DNA of 64,000 bases from Paenibacillus_AR sp051594765 (GTDB lineage: Bacteria > Bacillota > Bacilli > Paenibacillales > NBRC-103111). Where the stretch lies: assembly GCF_051594765.1 (NCBI RefSeq), contig NZ_JBPPGJ010000024.1:1-64000 (forward strand). Direction: 5' to 3'. A program made the position numbers and the translations under genes. Below the pieces are notes generated by a model that saw only the letters and a program-made list of their open reading frames with translations, was not told where the DNA came from and did not search any database. Shown piece by piece: positions 42,546-52,478 of the stretch; position 1 is the first letter of the stretch, and every line of letters begins with the position of its first letter.

Positions 42546-44546
42546 ATGAGCTTCTTCCGTACCCTGCGATTCCGTCTTACCGCAATGATCCTTCTCATGG
42601 TCCTCTTGCCGCTTATCGGCCTGGCCTCGTTCCAGATCCAAGAAAGCAAAAGCAGGCTAACAGACAATATCCGGTTTCAGGAGGAGCTGCTGGCGCATAC
42701 GACAGCGATGAATATCAACCACTGGCTGCAGAGCAAGGTGAATGTCTTGAACAAGCTGCTTCAAGATAACCCCAACCTTGCGGTCATGCCGTCGGACAAG
42801 GCCAACCTGCTCGCCGGAGCAGTCCGGCAGTACGACCCGGATACCTACTCCTCCTTTGCCGTAGACCGCAAGGGGTCCCTCCCGATCGGGAATAAAGAAT
42901 TCATCGATGTATCCCAAGCTCCCGAATTCGTCATAGCCGCCCAACAAAAAAAACCGGCCTTCGGTGACCTGATCCCAATGGGAGATAAGGGCGGGTACAG
43001 CATGACCTTGATGGTTCCGCTCCTTACCGAAAAGCAGGAATTCACCGGTACAATCGGAAGCATGATCAATACGGAAGCTTTAAACGGCAGCCTGGGCCCC
43101 ATTAAAATCGGCGCCAGCGGCTATGCGTACATGATTTCCGACAAAGGGGTCTTCATCCATCACCCGGATAAGACCCGTATCGGACAAAGCTTTGAAAAAG
43201 CCAGCGGCAGCGAATCTTACAAGAAGGCCATCTCAGAGGAAGTCCTGAAGAAGGAACGGGGATATGCCCCTTACGTTGATTCCGAGGGAGTCCGCAAGCT
43301 TGCTGGCTTCTCCACCGTTCCCGTCACGGGCTGGAAGGTGGTGGTCGTCGCTCCCGAGGATGAAGTGTTCGAAGTATTGAACCGCTCCATCCGCAATTCC
43401 ATGTTCATGATTGCAGCTGCCGTCCTGCTGGCTCTGGTGCTTGCCTTCCTGACATCCGGCTTCATCGCCGGTCCTGTACTTGCGGCAGTCGGCTATGTCA
43501 ATCGCTTGGCCGAGGCGGATTTTACGGGTCAAGCGCCAGCGCGACTGAAGGTACGCAAGGATGAGATCGGGGCACTCGGGCGGTCGCTGGACGGCATGAC
43601 CCGCTCCATCCAATCCGTTCTCCGTCAGGTACACGACGAGACAAGCCAAGTCAAAGCCAACATCGATCAATCCTCAACAAGCATCCATGGGCTAGCCGTC
43701 CAGATTGAGGATGTTTCCGCCACGACAGAGGAAATATCCGCAGGCATGGAAGAGACGTCCGCCATGGCCATGGGGATGAATGCCACCTCGGTGGAGCTGG
43801 AACAGGCCGTCAGCTCTATCGCCGTGAAAGCCCAAGAGGGTTCGGGCTTGGCGGAGCAAATCTCGGGGCGCGCGCTCGGGCTGAAGGACACTGCCATTCG
43901 CTCTCGAGAGGCCGCCCGTACCCTCCATGCCCAGATCGAGGCCGAATCCCGCACCGCATTGGCGCAGGCTTCCTCCGTGAACCAAATCGAACAGCTGACC
44001 GGCTCCATTCTAGAAATCACCACCCAAACGAATCTGCTGGCCTTGAATGCCGCCATAGAGGCGGCCCGTGCCGGGGAAGCCGGCAGAGGCTTCGCTGTTG
44101 TTGCCGGGGAAATCCGGAAGCTGGCCGAGCATTCCGCGCGAACGGCGGCACAGATCCAAGAGGTTACCAAAGAGGTCACCCAATCGGTGGAAAGCCTGAC
44201 CCAAAGCTCGGAAAAAGCGCTGACCTTCATCGATACGGCCGTTATCCGGGATTACGACACCATGGTTAACACCGGCGAGCAGTATTACCGTGATTCGGAA
44301 GCCTTCCAGGAGCTGGTCACCGACTTCAGCGCCACCTCCGAGCAGCTGCTGGCTTCCATTCAAAGTCTGGTCCAGTCCATTAATGAAGTGGCTCTATCGA
44401 ATAACGAAGGAGCCCGGGGAACGACCACCATTGCGGAGAGGACATCTGACGCCATGGAGAAATCCGCAGAGGTCGCCAGCTTGATGTCGGCCACGGAGCA
44501 GACGGCGCAGAAGCTGCTGGCCGCCGTATCCAAATTCAAGGTATAA
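42546..44546 (+). CDS. Methyl-accepting chemotaxis protein
   Basis: A 666-residue chemoreceptor. TM1 is at about 12-30, an extracellular dCache domain at about 35-275 (IKIGASGYAYMISDKGVFIHHPD), TM2 at about 285-305, then HAMP (about 305-360) and a long coiled-coil signalling domain. The hairpin tip NLLALNAAIEAARAGEAGRG is intact. It is divergent from mglBAC, so it may guide the cell to the transported sugar directly or through MglB. The start follows AGGAGG. Confidence 0.95.
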   Translation: MSFFRTLRFRLTAMILLMVLLPLIGLASFQIQESKSRLTDNIRFQEELLAHTTAMNINHWLQSKVNVLNKLLQDNPNLAVMPSDKANLLAGAVRQYDPDTYSSFAVDRKGSLPIGNKEFIDVSQAPEFVIAAQQKKPAFGDLIPMGDKGGYSMTLMVPLLTEKQEFTGTIGSMINTEALNGSLGPIKIGASGYAYMISDKGVFIHHPDKTRIGQSFEKASGSESYKKAISEEVLKKERGYAPYVDSEGVRKLAGFSTVPVTGWKVVVVAPEDEVFEVLNRSIRNSMFMIAAAVLLALVLAFLTSGFIAGPVLAAVGYVNRLAEADFTGQAPARLKVRKDEIGALGRSLDGMTRSIQSVLRQVHDETSQVKANIDQSSTSIHGLAVQIEDVSATTEEISAGMEETSAMAMGMNATSVELEQAVSSIAVKAQEGSGLAEQISGRALGLKDTAIRSREAARTLHAQIEAESRTALAQASSVNQIEQLTGSILEITTQTNLLALNAAIEAARAGEAGRGFAVVAGEIRKLAEHSARTAAQIQEVTKEVTQSVESLTQSSEKALTFIDTAVIRDYDTMVNTGEQYYRDSEAFQELVTDFSATSEQLLASIQSLVQSINEVALSNNEGARGTTTIAERTSDAMEKSAEVASLMSATEQTAQKLLAAVSKFKV

Positions 44547-44569
44547 CAAGAACGCCCCTGATCAAAATC

Positions 44570-44616
44570 AAAGACGACATCTGCCCCATTACTTCGAGGC
44601 AGATGTCGTCTTTTTT
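44570..44616. terminator. Long hairpin terminator, first of two similar copies
   Basis: Perfect 16-bp arms AAAGACGACATCTGCC and GGCAGATGTCGTCTTT. It lies between the convergent chemoreceptor and pectinase genes, with TTTTTT on the plus side. A closely related hairpin in the same orientation is at 51425-51467. Confidence 0.9.
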
Positions 44617-44637
44617 GGGTTTTGTTCGCTTGCTCTC

Positions 44638-47600
44638 TTACTCGTTGATAAATTTCAATGCTTGCAGCGTACGCTTCAGCATCGCTGCAGCTTCCGCGCG
44701 TGTCGCGTTGTTTTGGGGTGCGAAAGTGGTCTCGCTGGTGCCCCGGATAATGCCGGCGGACAAAGCTTGCGCCGCGGCTTCCTTAGACCAGGACGAGAGG
44801 CTCGAGCGGTCTGCATAGCGATCCAGCAGCGAAGGATCGCCCTTCGTCTCCTGGCCGCCGAACTTCAGTGCGCGAACGATCATGGTGACCATCTCTTCAC
44901 GGGTGATGCCGGCATTCGGACGGAAGCTTCCGTCATCGAAGCCGTTGACCAGACCCGCTTGCTTCGCCGCACCGATGGCTCCGGAGAACCAATCGTCATC
45001 CGCAACATCGCTGAATCCTACCGCTTTCCCTTCGTTCAAGCCCAAAGCACGAACCAAGAGGGCTGCAAATTCGGCGCGGGTAATCGATTGATCCGGTGCA
45101 AATGCAGTGTCGGACACCCCATTTACAATCAGCTTGCTGGCCAGCATGTCAACGTCTGCCTTCGCCCAATGTCCCGAGAGGTCGGCATAGGTCTTGGCGT
45201 GCTCGATGACGGTATAGATGCTGTTGCCTTGGCGCAGAAGAGTGGCCTCTGTACCATTGAACACGGTCGGAACCGGGGTTAAGGTCTTCGTTACCGGATT
45301 GTACAGCGCTCCTGCAGCCGACTGCGGATTCACAGCCTTCGGCAAATGAAGGGTCCGTTTGACGTAGGTGCTGAAGGTGCTCCATTCCTGCTTCTTGCCG
45401 TTAGGGGCTTCAATGATGACGGAGAACTCGACCGGCTCCCCGAGTACGTTTGCACCCTTGTCGGAAGCCGCTTTTCTGACGCCCTCCATCTTATCCCCGA
45501 TCACTTTCTCCAACGTGACGCCGATCTTCAAGTCTTGTTCCGCAACGCCCCATTGTTGGGCTATGGCCTGAACATCAATCAGATTCGCAGGCAAGCTGTA
45601 GCTGCCGGCTTCCGATACGATCTGCAGGACGGCCGCGTTGCTCTTACCGGACACGGCCTTTAACACTTCCGGAGTAAGCTCCGCTTTGACAACGTTGCCG
45701 GAAGCATGGACCACGAACTGAAGCACCGATTGATCCTTGTTGATCTTGGACAGAAGGTCCCTAACCTTGGCTGCATCGATGACTGCCGTGACTACGCCGT
45801 CCTTCACCGATTCCGTCACAGCGCCGCTAAAGTCACCATTGCCGGCAGCGGTACTGTCAGGAGTGGAGGCGACCGGTCCTGCCACGACAGGGCCGGGAAC
45901 AGGACCGTCGGTGACTTCCTCGTTACTGGGGCTGGAGGGGTCTTCCAGACCGTTGTAAACGGTCTTCTCCCATTGGACATAGGACATGGTCACTGCACCC
46001 GCTCCTGCGTACGGCAGCACCGTAGAAGCCAGGGTGTTGGGGTCATACAGGGTATAGCGGTATGGCAGGGTCAGCTTGAATGCATCGATGTCCATTACCA
46101 GTCCCGCATTGACACTGTCGGTTACGGCCAATTCCGCCGGTACCCCATTCAGGATATACACGGTATTCCGTGCGCCGATGTAGCCTGCCGGACTGGTGCC
46201 GTTGCCGCTTAAGAGCGCCTTGCTGATGCCGTTGATACTGGAGTTCTCCACCAGAACCTTGGCTCCCTGCGTAGAGATGGCTCCGTTGCTGACTACCTTC
46301 GATGCGGCATATTCATCCGCAATGGTAGCCCGGAGAGCCAGAAGCTCCGACGCATCCATGATGGTGTTGTAGACGTGGGCTTCCCCCTTGCGCATACGCG
46401 GCATCCGGTCCATGGAATTGTAGTAATAGTTGTTAGCCAGGGTAAGTCTCAGGTTGGCTGCGTTTTCCTCCGTATCGGAAGCACCGATCAGGTGTGTTTT
46501 CTTCTGAGCCCGCGAGTAGGCACGAAGCTGCTCCTTGGTCATGCCATGTGCCGTCAAGAGCTCTTGATAATACGGATATTGCCCGGGATTAGCCTCCAGG
46601 GTATCCATCATGACATCGAAGAACGCGCCTTCGCTGCCCGGCAAGAACTTGCTCCAGGACACCGTAACATTCGACAGAAGAGTTCCGGCTTTCTTCACGT
46701 CCACTATACCATCGTACGCTTTGTAGAAGGTACAATGGTCGATCCAGACTCCGGTGCTTCCTTCTTCGACGGTGATATAATCCCAGTCATTCCGGTCGTA
46801 ATCCCCATGCGTCGCTTCATCCCATTCCCAGATCTCATCGAACGCCAGGTTCCTGATGATGATATTGCTGGAATTGTTGATCTTGACCGTGGTATGGGTC
46901 AGCTTCGCACCGTTCTTCGAGAAGAGGGTCAGGTTGCTCATGCCGCTAAGCGACAGTGTGGACACCCCGCTCTGCAGAAGCGTCGGATGCGTTAGCGGTT
47001 GATTCGTATGCGGGGTGATGACACTGCTGTAGGTGGTAATGGCATTTCCGATTTCTTTCGAGCCTAAGGCGATGTCGGCTGTAAGCTCGATGACACTTGC
47101 CTTCGCACTTTCTTTGACGGCAACAAGCGCCTGCAGGAATTGTTCTGCTGTGGCTACTTTGTAGTAACGCTGGGACGTTTCCAGCAGGAGACCGCCTCCC
47201 GTTACTCCTTGGGCAGCCGCATACCCTTCCAGCGCGAACTTCTGCAGCGCACGGTCCTTGGTAGAATTCGGGTCCGCATTTTCGTTCACATATTCCGTTT
47301 CAATGAACTTCTCGGGTCCTTCGGTCAACACATCCCCGACATAAGCCTGAAGGGAGGTGTCTGCTGCTGCCTGCGAAGGATTCCAGCCCAACGAGGACAC
47401 GCTCAGCATGGCTTCGGCCTGCGCCTTAGAAATCTGCGGTCTGCCGCTGTGAATCGCAAAGCCGCCGCCGTACGTGTAATATTCATTGAACCGTGCATTG
47501 ACCCATAGGTTGCCGCTCATATCCGCGTAAGGGACCGTCTTGTTGACGATGCCACCCATATAGGTATTGATGAAAGTCGCCGCACCTGCGGCTCCCCACG

Positions 47601-50600
47601 GACGGGCCAGCATATATTTGGAGCCGAAAGCCCCTTCCTCCGCAGTAATCCGGCTGTTGTTGAAGATGTAGCCGTAGCTCTTATCCGCAGCGGTATTCGG
47701 TGCGGTTACGTATCCGCTGTTCTTCTTCGCGTTATACCGGAACACGATATCCGAATCCTCGAACAAGGCCTGCGCCCCGCCGTAGATAAAGTCCACATTG
47801 CCCAAGATATAGCTCTTATAGTAGTACTGGCGGTTCGAGGCCGCGTACAACGTATCCTGGTAACCGACCAGCTTCACATTGACGAAGAGACTCCGGTCCG
47901 CATCCACTCTCAATGCGTCCGCCGATTCGTTGGATTTGGTTCCGTCACCCAAGTAGCGGTACGTATTCTCGAAGGTCAGGTTCTCCGCCGTGAAGCCGGT
48001 TGCCGTCGATTTAATATAGACCGCATTCCGGTCCTCTGTGCTTCCTCCCTCCGGAGACAGCACCCGATCATAGAAGTTGATGTTGACTCTATCCCGGTCC
48101 TCGCCCACAAGGCTGATGTACGGAGAAGCTATCCGCAGGTGTTCTACGTATTGGCCCTCCTTAACCAGAATGACGACCCGACTGGTATTCGCTGTAGGAA
48201 CGGAATTCACCGCTGCCTGAACCGACTTATACATCTTAATGGCCGGATTCTCAGGCATAGCCGCTCCGTCTGCTCCGGTATATGCCGCATCAACGACGAT
48301 CTGGTAGTTGGTCAGATAGACGAAGTTGAAGGTTTTACGGGTGACCTTGCCCTGTTCATCGGTAAAATACAGATTGACATCGTTTCGTCCTTCGGTCAAT
48401 GCAGCTCGGAATTGGAAGGTTCCATGGGCTTCCAGGGCGGCTCGGGACTGTTCCGCTCCGTTAACCTCCAACCGCAGGGTTCCCGCCCGGTCCACCGTGC
48501 CTTCAAGCGTAGCCTTATCGGTAAATACTGTGTCATAGGACTTCTTGGTGATGACAATATCGGCTGCTTCACCTTCATAGACATACGCTCCACTATGTCC
48601 GGCGGACGGAACCGATAATACCGCCACGGAAGGATTGCTGGAGTTCGCTGCCGACTTGGCCTTGACGTAATAGTAATACGGCGTCTCGTTAACGACGCTG
48701 CGATCCACGTAGATCAGGTCAGCCGTTTCCGCCAGCTTGGTATACGCGGCTTCCTCCGAGGACTTGCGATATACCTCGTAGGCGGTTGCCGTAGCAATAC
48801 CATTCCATCTGGCGGTAAGCACGCCGTCTCCGCTCTCCAGAGTGACGACTGGGGCTTCAAGCGGCTTCAATGCATACACCGAAGCGGATTCCGCCGCAGA
48901 TGTCCTCTGTTCCCCGCACTTGCCGTATACTTTGAATTTGTAAATTCCGCTCTCCTGTACCCCTACCTTGATGGTTTTGGCCGCAACATTGTCGGCGTAG
49001 GTCTTGTAGGTCGCACCGTTATCGGTGGAGACTTCAACCACATAGACCCCGTCTTTTTCCGGGATGTCGCCGTTCCAGCTTACCGTGATAGCGGTCCGGT
49101 CCGTCGAGAGCACCGGCGCCTCTACGCTGGTTACGGCAGGAGCTGTGCCGACCGGGTTGTAGGCCGCTTTCTGGTCGTACAGCACGTTGCCGGCAGCATC
49201 TTTGAACACCAGATTGGTGATCATCGCATCCACATTGGCGAAGGCAAAGCCGTAGCGGACGCTTGCGGCCGTATTGGAAATGAGGTAAATCTTCGAAGAT
49301 ACAAGATCAATAACCGTGTTCTTCGAGCCGATTCTGGTCTCCGTATGCCAGCCCGCAGCCGTTCTTTGGGATACGAGGTGGACGACATCTCCCACGTTAT
49401 ACATTTCATTAGTGCTTCCTGCGCTTGGAGCTGATGCAGCATCGTTGTTGTAGATGTTGCGGACGGTTTTGTTGCCTCTGACTCCTAGTGTGGCAATCTT
49501 CGAGACCGGATTGGCCCCATCGAACATCCCGAAGAAGACCCCCTGCTTGTCGGAGGTACCGACGGATTGGATCGTCACATCCGCCTCAATCGTAGCCGCA
49601 TCCGCCCGGCTGGGGAACAGATAGTAACCCACACCGGTCAGTGTCCCGATGCTTGCTGCTGTGTCTGTGTGTTTCACGTACATCCGGTGTCCCTCAGCTG
49701 TGACGGACAATGCGTCATTGCTGTCCACCTCGACCGGCATGGACGGCTGAACGTGCGCTACCGGGGAACCGACCATGGTTCCCGTGTTCTTGACCGTGAT
49801 TTCGTGGAGGTAGCTCTCCCCCGTGCTCGTTAAGGTAAAGCGCAAGGTTGTGGCATTCCCCTTATAGGTGTACGTGATCAGTGCGCCATCTGTGGCGGAT
49901 TTCATCACGTTGGAGTCAAAGGTACCGGTCCCGCCGGCAGCCAGATTGGATGCTTCCAGGGTACCGCCCGCACCGTATACGCAGACCTCGAAGCTGATTA
50001 AGGCATCCCCTGCCACCTTCACATCCATATAGTTGCCGTTGAACAGAGCAACGCCGTGGGAGCTGTCATGCCAGTAAGGCTTACTGGAACCGCTGCCGGT
50101 GGCGATGGTCAGTATTCCGTTATCCGTTGTGTAGGGAACCGCAAGGGTGTTCGCCGCAATGGAATGAGGCATGGCATTGCCTGCCAAGTCAAAGTTAAAC
50201 ACATCCGTGACCGAAGGAGTCACGAACGCCTTTTGATCCTGAACCTTGATCCGGTATTCCGCAGGCTCTGTGGTTTGATCCGCGAAGGCGGCTACGATTT
50301 CGTTGGTGGCCGAGTCGACGGACAAGCTCTGTACGATGGAGGGGCTTCCATTCGTAAGAATAGAAGGGCTCAGGCTGTTCCCGGCGAGATCCAGACTTAC
50401 CATCGCACTCGTATTCAGCGCATAATAGACGCTGCCGGAGCTGATTGTAGCCGAGGATTTCCCCGTTTTGGCGGCAGCTCCCGTCACGTTCAATGTGGTA
50501 CCCCCGATCTGGAGGGCGAAGCTCTTCTGGGCCCAATTCGATATTTCAATGGGCTGTGACGTATTCTCAACCTTGATCCCATGCAGGTAGCTTTCGCCGC

Positions 50601-51138
50601 TGTTCTGGATCGTGAAGATCAGCGTCGTCGGATTGCCGGCATATTTCAATACCATGGCTTCTCCATCCACTGTACCCTTCAAAGTAACGCTTGGCGCGGA
50701 CACCTTACTCCCGCTGGCGCCGCCCGACACGCTGATCGTGCCCGTGGCTCCATATTTGCATGTAAGAAAGGTGATGATGGCATTGCCCGCAACCGGAATT
50801 TCGATGGTATTGCCATTGAAAACGGACATTCCATGAGTCGTGTCATGGTAATACATGGTCCCGCCGCCGTTCAGCTTCAGCAAGCCGTCCGACGACCTCG
50901 CCGTAGTAATCTTGTTCGTAGAGGTATAAGTCGAGAACTCCTTAAAATCATACGTATAAGTGGTGTCCTGCTTCGGCGTATAGACGGTTTCCGTTACGGT
51001 GGCGGTTGTACCGCTATCGCCTTCCGTCGCCCGGACCTCTGCAGCCGGCAGTGCCATCGACACCGATGCGGCAACAAGTGCAGCCGACAGTGCCATTGCC
51101 AGCCGGCGCTTGAATGCTTTCATAAATCTGCTGCCCAT
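44638..51138 (-). CDS. Surface-anchored pectin methylesterase / pectate lyase with SLH domains
   Basis: A 2166-residue secreted protein. Signal peptide 1-37; two copies of a beta-rich module (about 61-193 and 315-453) around an Ig-like part; a LamG-like region (about 465-660); two FN3 domains (664-755, 761-845). The pectin methylesterase domain (about 944-1240) has its catalytic Asp pair D1095 (GYQDTLY) and D1116 (GNVDFIYG), plus R1179 in LARPWG. The PL1 pectate lyase domain (about 1325-1610) has WIDHCTF and RMPRMR at 1578-1583. A linker domain (1760-1985) and three SLH repeats (1984-2166) hold it on the cell wall. The esterase makes de-esterified pectin that the lyase then cuts. GGAGGG precedes the start. 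Confidence 0.94.
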   Translation of the reverse strand: MGSRFMKAFKRRLAMALSAALVAASVSMALPAAEVRATEGDSGTTATVTETVYTPKQDTTYTYDFKEFSTYTSTNKITTARSSDGLLKLNGGGTMYYHDTTHGMSVFNGNTIEIPVAGNAIITFLTCKYGATGTISVSGGASGSKVSAPSVTLKGTVDGEAMVLKYAGNPTTLIFTIQNSGESYLHGIKVENTSQPIEISNWAQKSFALQIGGTTLNVTGAAAKTGKSSATISSGSVYYALNTSAMVSLDLAGNSLSPSILTNGSPSIVQSLSVDSATNEIVAAFADQTTEPAEYRIKVQDQKAFVTPSVTDVFNFDLAGNAMPHSIAANTLAVPYTTDNGILTIATGSGSSKPYWHDSSHGVALFNGNYMDVKVAGDALISFEVCVYGAGGTLEASNLAAGGTGTFDSNVMKSATDGALITYTYKGNATTLRFTLTSTGESYLHEITVKNTGTMVGSPVAHVQPSMPVEVDSNDALSVTAEGHRMYVKHTDTAASIGTLTGVGYYLFPSRADAATIEADVTIQSVGTSDKQGVFFGMFDGANPVSKIATLGVRGNKTVRNIYNNDAASAPSAGSTNEMYNVGDVVHLVSQRTAAGWHTETRIGSKNTVIDLVSSKIYLISNTAASVRYGFAFANVDAMITNLVFKDAAGNVLYDQKAAYNPVGTAPAVTSVEAPVLSTDRTAITVSWNGDIPEKDGVYVVEVSTDNGATYKTYADNVAAKTIKVGVQESGIYKFKVYGKCGEQRTSAAESASVYALKPLEAPVVTLESGDGVLTARWNGIATATAYEVYRKSSEEAAYTKLAETADLIYVDRSVVNETPYYYYVKAKSAANSSNPSVAVLSVPSAGHSGAYVYEGEAADIVITKKSYDTVFTDKATLEGTVDRAGTLRLEVNGAEQSRAALEAHGTFQFRAALTEGRNDVNLYFTDEQGKVTRKTFNFVYLTNYQIVVDAAYTGADGAAMPENPAIKMYKSVQAAVNSVPTANTSRVVILVKEGQYVEHLRIASPYISLVGEDRDRVNINFYDRVLSPEGGSTEDRNAVYIKSTATGFTAENLTFENTYRYLGDGTKSNESADALRVDADRSLFVNVKLVGYQDTLYAASNRQYYYKSYILGNVDFIYGGAQALFEDSDIVFRYNAKKNSGYVTAPNTAADKSYGYIFNNSRITAEEGAFGSKYMLARPWGAAGAATFINTYMGGIVNKTVPYADMSGNLWVNARFNEYYTYGGGFAIHSGRPQISKAQAEAMLSVSSLGWNPSQAAADTSLQAYVGDVLTEGPEKFIETEYVNENADPNSTKDRALQKFALEGYAAAQGVTGGGLLLETSQRYYKVATAEQFLQALVAVKESAKASVIELTADIALGSKEIGNAITTYSSVITPHTNQPLTHPTLLQSGVSTLSLSGMSNLTLFSKNGAKLTHTTVKINNSSNIIIRNLAFDEIWEWDEATHGDYDRNDWDYITVEEGSTGVWIDHCTFYKAYDGIVDVKKAGTLLSNVTVSWSKFLPGSEGAFFDVMMDTLEANPGQYPYYQELLTAHGMTKEQLRAYSRAQKKTHLIGASDTEENAANLRLTLANNYYYNSMDRMPRMRKGEAHVYNTIMDASELLALRATIADEYAASKVVSNGAISTQGAKVLVENSSINGISKALLSGNGTSPAGYIGARNTVYILNGVPAELAVTDSVNAGLVMDIDAFKLTLPYRYTLYDPNTLASTVLPYAGAGAVTMSYVQWEKTVYNGLEDPSSPSNEEVTDGPVPGPVVAGPVASTPDSTAAGNGDFSGAVTESVKDGVVTAVIDAAKVRDLLSKINKDQSVLQFVVHASGNVVKAELTPEVLKAVSGKSNAAVLQIVSEAGSYSLPANLIDVQAIAQQWGVAEQDLKIGVTLEKVIGDKMEGVRKAASDKGANVLGEPVEFSVIIEAPNGKKQEWSTFSTYVKRTLHLPKAVNPQSAAGALYNPVTKTLTPVPTVFNGTEATLLRQGNSIYTVIEHAKTYADLSGHWAKADVDMLASKLIVNGVSDTAFAPDQSITRAEFAALLVRALGLNEGKAVGFSDVADDDWFSGAIGAAKQAGLVNGFDDGSFRPNAGITREEMVTMIVRALKFGGQETKGDPSLLDRYADRSSLSSWSKEAAAQALSAGIIRGTSETTFAPQNNATRAEAAAMLKRTLQALKFINE

Positions 51139-51258
51139 GGATTTGCTCCCTCCAAATTCGATATCACTATTGCTGAGAACGTTACTCCAAGAAACCCCCT
51201 TTTGCCTTAACGCGGTGTACCATACCCAAACGGCCCCTCCTGATCGAGAGCGGCTTTG

Positions 51259-51294
51259 GTTCTTGTATTATAAGAACAGTCCGGTCCGCATGAA
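51259..51294 (-). promoter_or_regulatory. Promoter with overlapping palindrome for the pectinase gene (gap 51139-51479)
   Basis: On the minus strand -35 TTCATG (51294-51289), a 16-bp spacer and -10 TATAAT (51272-51267). A palindrome with arms GTTCTT and AAGAAC (51259-51277) covers the -10, as an operator would. The leader is about 120 nt. The rest of this 341-bp gap holds the terminator at 51425 and no gene. Confidence 0.65.
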
Positions 51295-51424
51295 TATAAT
51301 CATCTCTTTTGGAGAGCGGTGATACCCGGAAGAGGGTCGTAACACACGGGAGTTGCACCAAATCTGAGCTAATGAGCATGCAGTACTTTGCTTAGCAGGA
51401 AAGGGATGGCGTAAGATCCAAATA

Positions 51425-51467
51425 AAAGACGACATCTCCCTCACTACTTAGAGGAAGATGTCGTCTT
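51425..51467 (-). terminator. Long hairpin terminator, second copy
   Basis: Perfect 12-bp arms AAGACGACATCT and AGATGTCGTCTT, followed on the minus strand by a T-rich tract. It ends the regulator-kinase-binding protein operon. Stem and loop (TACTT-GAGG) match the hairpin at 44570-44616 in the same orientation. Confidence 0.85.
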
Positions 51468-51479
51468 ATGAGGTTCTTG

Positions 51480-52478
51480 CTACTTCAGCAGCGGGAACAG
51501 CAGCTTCTGGTTCTCGTACGAGAACATGGTGTCCTGACGGATCACCTTGGAACCCGTGTCCATGGAGGCGGACGGCGCCTTGCCGCCGGAGAGGACATCG
51601 AGGGCGTGCATGACGCCCAGATAGCCCATGCCGAACGGGTTCTGCACGACCGTCGCCTGGATGGTGCCCTCCTGCAGCAGCTCCAGCTCCCGCGTGGTGC
51701 TGTCGAAGGCCACCAGCTTCACCTTGCCGGTCAAGCCGGCCTTCAACAGCGTCTCGGCCGCACCGACAGAAGCGATGGAGTTCAGCGCCACCAGGCCGTC
51801 CAGCGGCCCATGCTTCTCCAGCATCCGCCGGGTCAGCTCCGCGGCAAGCTGCTGGTCGGAGAAGCTGTACACCCGCTCCGCCACCTGGATGTCCGCGCGC
51901 CCGGCCAAGCCGTCCAGGAGCCCCCGCTCCCGCTGGTCCGCCTTCAGCGTGCCCTGCACGAAGCCGACGACGCCGATCCGCTTGGGCCCCGGGCCCAGCA
52001 GATCCAAGAGCGCGCCCGCGGCCTTGGTCCCGGCGGCGTAATTGTCGGTGCCGATGTGGCTCTTCACCTTCGCGGACTTGACCCGCGAATCGATGGTGAT
52101 CACCGGCACCTGCTGCGAAGCCTGATCCACGGCCTCCGCCAAGGCCGCGTCATCGTTGGGGGCCAGCACCAGCGCGTCGGCGCCGTCGGCCAGCGCCTGC
52201 CGGATCGCTTCCACCTGGCCCTTCATATCCTCCTCGTCATCCGGTCCCAGGAAGCGGACGCTGGCCCCCCGCTCCCGGGCGGCCGCCTCGGCCCCCAGAT
52301 AGACCGTCTTCCAATAGTCGCCGTGCCTCATGCCCAGCACTAGGGCGATCTGCGGCTTCTCCGCCGTCTTCACCGGCCCGGGAGACGTCCTCCAGGTATG
52401 CCCCGCCGCGATCAGCACGGCCACAAGGGTCATGACCAACGCCGTCCAAGCGGCAATCCGGGTCGACCTTCTGTTCAT
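51480..52478 (-). CDS. Membrane-anchored sugar-binding protein (sensor component)
   Basis: A 332-residue periplasmic-binding-protein type I domain (ribose/galactose-like) behind an uncleaved-looking N-terminal helix (IAAWTALVMTLVAVLIAAG) with no lipobox, so it is probably anchored by the helix. It overlaps the kinase gene upstream (ATGA). In Clostridium, XylFII works this way as the sensing partner of a LytS-type kinase and YesN-type regulator. By analogy this protein senses an external sugar rather than transporting it; no permease is in this operon. Confidence 0.88.
   Translation of the reverse strand: MNRRSTRIAAWTALVMTLVAVLIAAGHTWRTSPGPVKTAEKPQIALVLGMRHGDYWKTVYLGAEAAARERGASVRFLGPDDEEDMKGQVEAIRQALADGADALVLAPNDDAALAEAVDQASQQVPVITIDSRVKSAKVKSHIGTDNYAAGTKAAGALLDLLGPGPKRIGVVGFVQGTLKADQRERGLLDGLAGRADIQVAERVYSFSDQQLAAELTRRMLEKHGPLDGLVALNSIASVGAAETLLKAGLTGKVKLVAFDSTTRELELLQEGTIQATVVQNPFGMGYLGVMHALDVLSGGKAPSASMDTGSKVIRQDTMFSYENQKLLFPLLK

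Noticed and set aside
44570..51467. Insertion sequence or transposon ends around the pectinase gene
   Set aside because: The flanking hairpins are direct copies of terminators, and there is no transposase or target duplication.
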